From Capra hircus (taxonomy: Eukaryota > Chordata > Mammalia > Artiodactyla > Bovidae), in the NCBI RefSeq assembly GCF_001704415.2, contig NC_030813.1, positions 15,642,001-15,706,000 on the forward strand: a stretch of DNA of 64,000 bases, read 5' to 3'. Of the stretch, positions 58,508-64,000 are shown one piece after another (positions within the stretch are counted from its first letter, which is position 1; every line of letters starts with the position of its first letter). The position numbers and the translations under genes were made by a program. Under the pieces are notes generated by a model that was not told the origin of the DNA, did not search any database, and saw nothing but the letters and a program-made list of their open reading frames with translations.

Positions 58508-61500
58508 GATCATACTTATCAATAATTACCTTAAATGTAAATGGGTTGAATGCCCCAATCAAAAGACAAAGACTGGCTGAATGGATACAAAAACAAGACC
58601 CCTATATATGTTGTCTACAAGAGACTCACCTTGAAACAAGGGACACATACAGATTGAAAGTGAAGGCCTAGAAAAAGAAATTTCATGCAAATAGAGACCA
58701 AAAGAAAGCAGGAGTAGCAATACTCATATCAGATAAAATAGACTTTAAAACAAAGGCTATGAAAAGAGACGAAGAAGGACACTACATAATGATCAAAGGA
58801 TCAATCCAAGAAGAAGATATAACAATTATACATATATATGCACCCAACATAGGAGCACCGCAATATGTAAGACAAATGCTAACAAGTATAAAAGGGGAAA
58901 TTAACAATAACACAATAATAGTGGGAGACTTTAATACCCCACTCACACCTATGGATAGATCAACTAAACAGAAAATTAATGAGGAAACAAACTTGAAATG
59001 ATACAATAGACCAGTTAGACCTAATTGATATCTATAGGACATTTTACCCCAAAACAATGAATTTCACCTTTTTCTCAAGTGCACATGAAATCTTCTCCAG
59101 GCTAGATCACATCCTGGGTCATAAATCTAGCCTTGGTAAATTCAAAAAAACTGAAATCATTCCAAGCATCTTTTCTGACCACAATGCAGTAAGATTAGAT
59201 CTCAATTACAGGAGAAAAACTATTAAGAATTCCAACATACGGAGGCTGAACAGTATGCTGCTGAATAACCAACAAACACAGAAGAAATCAAAAAAGAAAT
59301 CAAAATATGCATAGAAATGAATGAAAATGAAAATACAACAACCCAAAACCTATGGGACACTGTAAAAGCAGTGCTAAGGGGAAGGTTCATAGCAATACAG
59401 GCATACCTCAAGAATCAAGAAAAAATGTCAAATAAATAACCTAATTCTACACCTAAGGCAACTAGAAAAGGAAGAAATGAAGAACCCCAGGGTTAGTAGA
59501 AGGAAAGAAATCTTAAAAATTAGGGCAGAAATAAATGCAAAAGAAACAAAAGAGACCATAGCAAAAATCAAGAAAGCTGGTTCTTTGAGACGATAAATAA
59601 AATTAACAAACCATTAACCAGACTCATCAGGAAACAGAGGGAGAAAAATAAAATCAATAAAATTAGAAATGAAAATGGAGAGATCACAACAGACAACACA
59701 GAAATACAAAGGATCATAAGAGACTACTATCAGCAACTATATATGGACAACTTGGAAGAAATGGACAAATTCTTAGAAAAGTATAATTTTCCAAAACTGA
59801 ACTAGGAAGAAATAGAAAATCTTAACAGACCCATCACAAGCACAGAAATAGAAACTGTAATCAGAAATCGTCCAGCAAACAAAAGCCCAGGACCAGACGG
59901 CTTCACAGCTGAATTCTAAAAATTTAGAGAAGTGCTAACACCTATCCTACTCAAACTCTTCCAGAAAATTGCAGAGGAAGGTAAACTTCCAAACTTATTC
60001 TATGAGGCCACCATCACCCTAATACCAAAACCTGACAAAGATGCCACAAAAAAAAGAAAACTACAGGCCAATATCACTAATGAACTTAGATGCAAAAATC
60101 CTTAACAAAATTCTAGCAAACAGAAACCAACAACACATTAAAAAGATCATACATCATGACCAAGTGGGCTTTATCCTAGGGATGCAAGGATTCTTCAATA
60201 TCCACAAATCAATCAATGTAATTCACCACATTAACAAATTGAAAAATAAAAGCCATATGATTATCTCAATAGATGCAGAGAAAGCCTTTGACAAAATTCA
60301 ACATCCATTTATGATAAAAAACCTTTCAGAAAGCAGGAATAGAAGGAACATACCTCAACACAATAAAAGCTATATATGACAAATCCACAGCAAACATTTT
60401 CCTCAATGGTGAAAAATTGAAAGCATTCCCCCTAAAGTCAGGAACAAGACAAGGGTGCCCACTCCCACCACTAGTATTCAACATAGTTTTGGAAGTTTTG
60501 GCCACAGCAATCAGAGCAGAGAAAGAAATAAAAGGATTCCAGATTGGAAAAGAAGAAGTAAAACTCACTGTTTGCAGATAACATGATCCTCTACATAGAA
60601 AACCCTTAAGACTCCACCAGAAAATTACTAGAGCTAATCAATGAATATAGTAAAGTTGCAGGATATGAAATTAACACAGAGAAATCCCTTGCATTCCTAT
60701 ACACTAACAATGAGAAAACAGAAAGAGAAATTAAGGAAACAATTCAATTCACTATTGCAGCAAAAAGAATAAAATACTTGGGAATATAGCTACCTAAAGA
60801 AACAAAAGACCTATATATAGAAAACTATAAAACACTGGTGAAAGAAATCAAAGAGGACACAAATAGATGGAGAAATATACCGTGTTCATGGATCAAAAGA
60901 ATCAATGAAGTGAAAATGAGTACACTACCGAAAGCAATCTATAGATTCAATGCACTCCCTATCAATCTACCAATGGTATTTTTCACAGAGCTAGAACAAA
61001 TAATTTCATAATTTGTATGGAAATACAAAAAAGCTCAAATAGCCAAAGCAATCTTGAGAAAGAAGAATGGAAATGGAGGAATCAACCTGCCTGACTTCAG
61101 GCTCTACTACAAAGCCACAGTCAACAAAACAGTATGGTACTGGCACAAAGAGAGAAATACAGATCAATGGAACAAAGTACCCCAGAGATAAATCCACATA
61201 CCTATGGACACCTTATCTTTGACAAAGGAGGCAAAAATATACAATGGAGAAAAGACAATCTTTTTAACAAATGTTGCTGGGAAAACTGGTCAACCACTTT
61301 TAAAAGAATGAAACTAGAACACTTTCTAACACCATACACAAAAATAAACTCAAAATGGATTAAAGATCTAAATGTAAGACCAGAAACTATAAAACTCCAA
61401 GAGGAGAACATAGGGAAAACACTCTCCAACATAAATCATAGCAGGATCCTCTATGACCCACCTCCCAGAATACTGGAAATAAAAGAAAAACAAATGGGAC

Positions 61501-63193
61501 CTAATTAAAAGCTTCTGCACAAAAAAGGAAACAAAGGAAGCAAGGTGAAAAGACAGCCTTCAGAATGGGAGGAAATAATAGCAAATGAAGCAACTGACAA
61601 AAAATTAATCTCAAAAATATACAAGCAACCCCTGAAGCTCAATTCCAGAAAAATAAACAATCCAATCAAAAAATGGGACCAAGAACTAAACAGACATTTC
61701 TCCAAAGAAGACATATAGATGGCTAACAAACACATGAAAAGATGCTCAACATCACTCATTATCAGAGAAATGCAAATCAAAATGACAATGAGGTACCATT
61801 TCATGCCAGTCAGAATGGCTGCGATCCAAAAGTCTACAAGCAATAAATGCTGGAGACGGTGTGGAGAAAAGAGAACCCTCTTACACTATTGATGGCAATG
61901 CAAACTAGTACAGCCACTATGGAGAACAGTGTGGAGATTTTTTTAAAAACCGGAAATAGAACTGCCATATGACCCAGCACTCCCACTGCTTTGCATACAC
62001 ACCGAGGAAACCAGAATTGAAAGAAACACATGTACCCCAATGTTCATCGCAGCACTGTGTATAATAGCCAGGACATGGAAGCAACCTAGATGTCCATCAG
62101 CAGATGAATGGATAAGAAAGCTGTGGTACATATACACAATGGAGTATTACTCAGCCATTAAAAAAATACATTTGAATCAGTTCTAATGAGGTGGATGAAA
62201 CTGGAGCCAATTATACAGAGTGAAGTAAGCCAGAAAGAAAAACACCAATACAGTATCAGTTCAGTTCAGTTGCTCAGTCATGTCCAACTCTCTGTGACCC
62301 CATGAACTGCAGCACACCAGGCCTCCCTGTCCATCACCATCGCCCGGAGTTTACTCAAATTCATGTCCATCAAGTCGATGATGCCATCCAGCCATCTCAT
62401 CCTTTGTTGTCCCCTTCTCTTCCTGCCCCCAATCCCTCCCAGCATCAGGGTCTTTTCCAGTGAGTCAACTCTTCGTATCAAATGGCCAAAGTATTGGAGC
62501 TTCAGCTTCAGCATCAGTCCTTCCAATGAACACCCAGGGCTGATCTCCTTTAGAATGGAGTGGTTGGATCTCCTTGCAGTCCAAGGGACTCTCAAGAGTC
62601 TTCTCCAACATCACAGTTCAAAAGCATCAACTCTTTGGCACTCAGCCTTCTTCACAGTCCAACTCTCAAATCCATACATGACCACTGGAAAAATCATAGC
62701 CTTGACTAGATGGACATTTGTTGGCGAAGTAATGTCTCTGCCTTTCAATATGCTGTCCAGGTTGGTCATAAATTTCCTTCCAAGGAGTAAGCGTCTTTTA
62801 ATTTCATGGCTGCAGTCACCATCTGCAGTGATGTTGGAGCCCAGAGAAATAAAGTCTGACACTGTTCCAGTTTCCCCATCTATTTCCCATGAAGTGATGG
62901 GACCAGATGCCATGATCTTCGTTTTCTGAATGTTGAGCTTTAAGCCAACTTTTTCATTCTCCTCTTTCACTTTCATCAAGAGACTTTTTAGTTCCTCTTC
63001 ACTTTCTGCCATAAGGGTAGTGTCACCTGCATATCTGAAGTTATTGATATTTCTCCTGGCAATCTTGATTCCAGCTTGTGCTTCTTCCAGCCCAGCATTT
63101 CTCATGATGTACTCTCCATATAAGTTAAATAAGCAGGGTGACAATATACAGCCTTGACATCCTCCTATAATAAGGTATATATATGGAATTTAG
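58508..63193 (+). pseudogene. L1 ORF2 (endonuclease/reverse transcriptase), dead
   Basis: The usual start codon is not present where expected (about 58,508). Sequence then gives SIITLNVNGLNAPIKRQRLA and IQKQDPYICCLQETHLETRD, a TAG at 58,669, and HIYAPNIGAPQYVRQMLTSI with GDFNTPLTPMDRST (58759-59001). RLDHILGHKSSLG and FSDHNAVRLDLNYRR follow (59057-59314), then RT motifs NYRPISLMNLDAKILNKILA and MIISIDAEKAFDKIQHPF (60041-60379). The RT catalytic box near 60,572 reads FADN rather than FADD because of a GAT AAC sequence. The C-terminal WKYKK, NPHTYGHLIFDKGGKNIQWR (61134-61508) and later parts follow. It ends HIYGI-like at 63,193, after the BovB insert at 62,256-63,165. Confidence 0.9.
62256..63165 (-). 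repeat. BovB 3' fragment, minus strand, in L1 ORF2 end
   Basis: The minus-strand frame 62611-63144 (177 codons) reads MSPCLFNLYGEYIMRNAGLE through NINNFRYAGDTTLMAESEEE to KVHLVKAMIFPVVMYGFESW, continued by 62278-62595. The RT box is YAGD instead of YADD. No clear target duplication is visible; the L1 reads 'accaatacagta' at the left and 'ataataaggtatatatatgg' at the right. Confidence 0.92.
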
Positions 63194-63194
63194 A

Positions 63195-63384
63195 TGCTGG
63201 GAGGGATTGGGGGCAGGAGGAGAAGGGGACAACCCAGGATGAGATGGCTGGATGGCATCACAGACTCGATGGACGTGAGTCTGAGTGAATTCTGGGAGAT
63301 GGTGATGAACAGGGAGGCCTGGCGTGCTGAGATTCATGGGGTCGCAAAGTGTCGGACGCGACTGAGCAACTGAACTGAACTGAA
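63195..63384 (+). repeat. BovB 3' tail fragment, plus strand
   Basis: 'tgctgggagggattgggggc' to 'gagcaactgaactgaactga'. TGGAATTTAGA at 63184-63194 and 63385-63395 is an 11-bp target duplication, so this 190-bp piece is a separate insertion from the minus-strand BovB 30 bp away. Confidence 0.93.
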
Positions 63385-63751
63385 TGGAATTTAGAAAGAT
63401 GGTAATGATAACCCTGTAAGCGAGACAGCAAAAGAGACACAGAATTATTGAACAGTCTTTTGGACTCTGTGGGAGAGGGTGAGGGTGGAATGATTTGGGA
63501 GAATGGCATTGAAACATGTATATTATCATATGTGAAACATTGCCAGTCCAGGTTGGATGCATGATACAGGATGCTTGGGGCTGGTGCACTGGGATGCCCC
63601 AGAGGAATGAGATGGGGAGAGAGGTTGGAGGGGGGATTTAGGATGGGGAACACATGTACACCCATGGAGGATTCATGTCAATCTATGGCAAAATCAATAC
63701 AATATGTAAAGTAATTAGCTTCCAATTAAAATAAATAAATTTATATTTTAA

Positions 63752-64000
63752 AAAGAAGATGAGGTATATAGATATACAGATAAAATGGAATATTACTTGG
63801 TCATAAAAAGAATGAAAAATGCCATTTGCAGCAATATGGATGAACCTAGAGATTATCATGCTATGTGAAGGATGTCAGACAGAAAAAGATAAATATTATT
63901 ATATCACTCTCATGTGGAATCTTAAAACTAATATAAATGTATTTATAAAATGGAAACAGACTCACAGACATTGAAAACAAACTTATGGTTTCCAAAGGGG
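63752..64000 (+). repeat. older L1 3' UTR, remainder
   Basis: After the target duplication, 'tggaatattacttggtcata' and 'gaaacagactcacagacatt' continue the L1 left at 51,943. It runs off the window end. Confidence 0.85.

Larger units (their letters stand above)
51944..63751 (+). repeat. full-length ruminant L1, dead, carrying three BovB insertion pieces
   Basis: It begins with a G-run and 'ggtggtcctaagatggcaga', the usual L1 5' start, and ends in an A-rich tail. AAAGAAGATG at 51934-51943 and 63752-63761 is the target duplication. Without inserts it is about 7.9 kb: 5' UTR (51,944-54,684), ORF1 (from 54,685) and ORF2 (about 58,508-63,193), then the 3' UTR. Inserts are BovB at 55,287-58,116, 62,256-63,165 and 63,195-63,384. 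ORF1 and ORF2 both carry stops. Confidence 0.93.

Overview
This is vertebrate nuclear DNA from a ruminant, most likely a bovid or another pecoran. The evidence is the very high load of BovB (RTE-type LINE), Bov-A/Bov-A2 SINEs (3' ends related to BovB) and ruminant L1. The exact species cannot be read from the sequence. There is no bacterial or phage gene organisation, and the many short open frames are almost all LINE remnants or chance.

Region 1 (1 to about 19,100) is the 3' end of the fatty-acid elongase gene ELOVL6 on the + strand. It holds an internal coding exon (862-1013), an 11.9 kb intron (1014-12881) filled with old L1, BovB, MIR and SINE copies, the last coding exon (12882-13309) and a long, nearly repeat-free stretch that looks like the 3' UTR (13310 to somewhere between 15.2 and 19.1 kb). 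The split glycine codon and matching phase-1 splice sites join the two exons in frame. Earlier exons lie upstream of the window.

Region 2 (about 19.1-35.1 kb) is intergenic. It contains unique sequence, a BovB copy (21.57-23.23 kb), a small MER1-like hAT fossil with its target duplication, MIRs, Bov-A monomers and dimers, and a young L1 3' end (26.8-27.7 kb) inserted in an older L1.

Region 3 (about 35.1-37.0 kb) is a processed pseudogene of an F-box/FBA-domain gene, closest to FBXO27 as I recall that family. It has lost its reading frame and was later split by a Bov-A2 SINE with a clear 12-bp target duplication.

Region 4 (37-64 kb) is a dense nest of retrotransposons. A near-complete BovB (about 39.15-43.04 kb) carries a GC-rich tandem 5' array and is preceded by an LTR-like block. 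An old L1 (46.4 kb onward) was interrupted by a BovB, which itself contains a younger BovB. The same L1 was then split near its 3' end by a full-length but dead L1 (51,944-63,751). That L1 contains a BovB with a 5' inversion (twin-priming structure) and two further BovB pieces. No functional protein-coding gene other than ELOVL6 is seen.

I found no convincing new biological system. The most informative items are the pseudogene and the datable insertion order of the nested elements, most of which can be checked from target-site duplications in the sequence itself.
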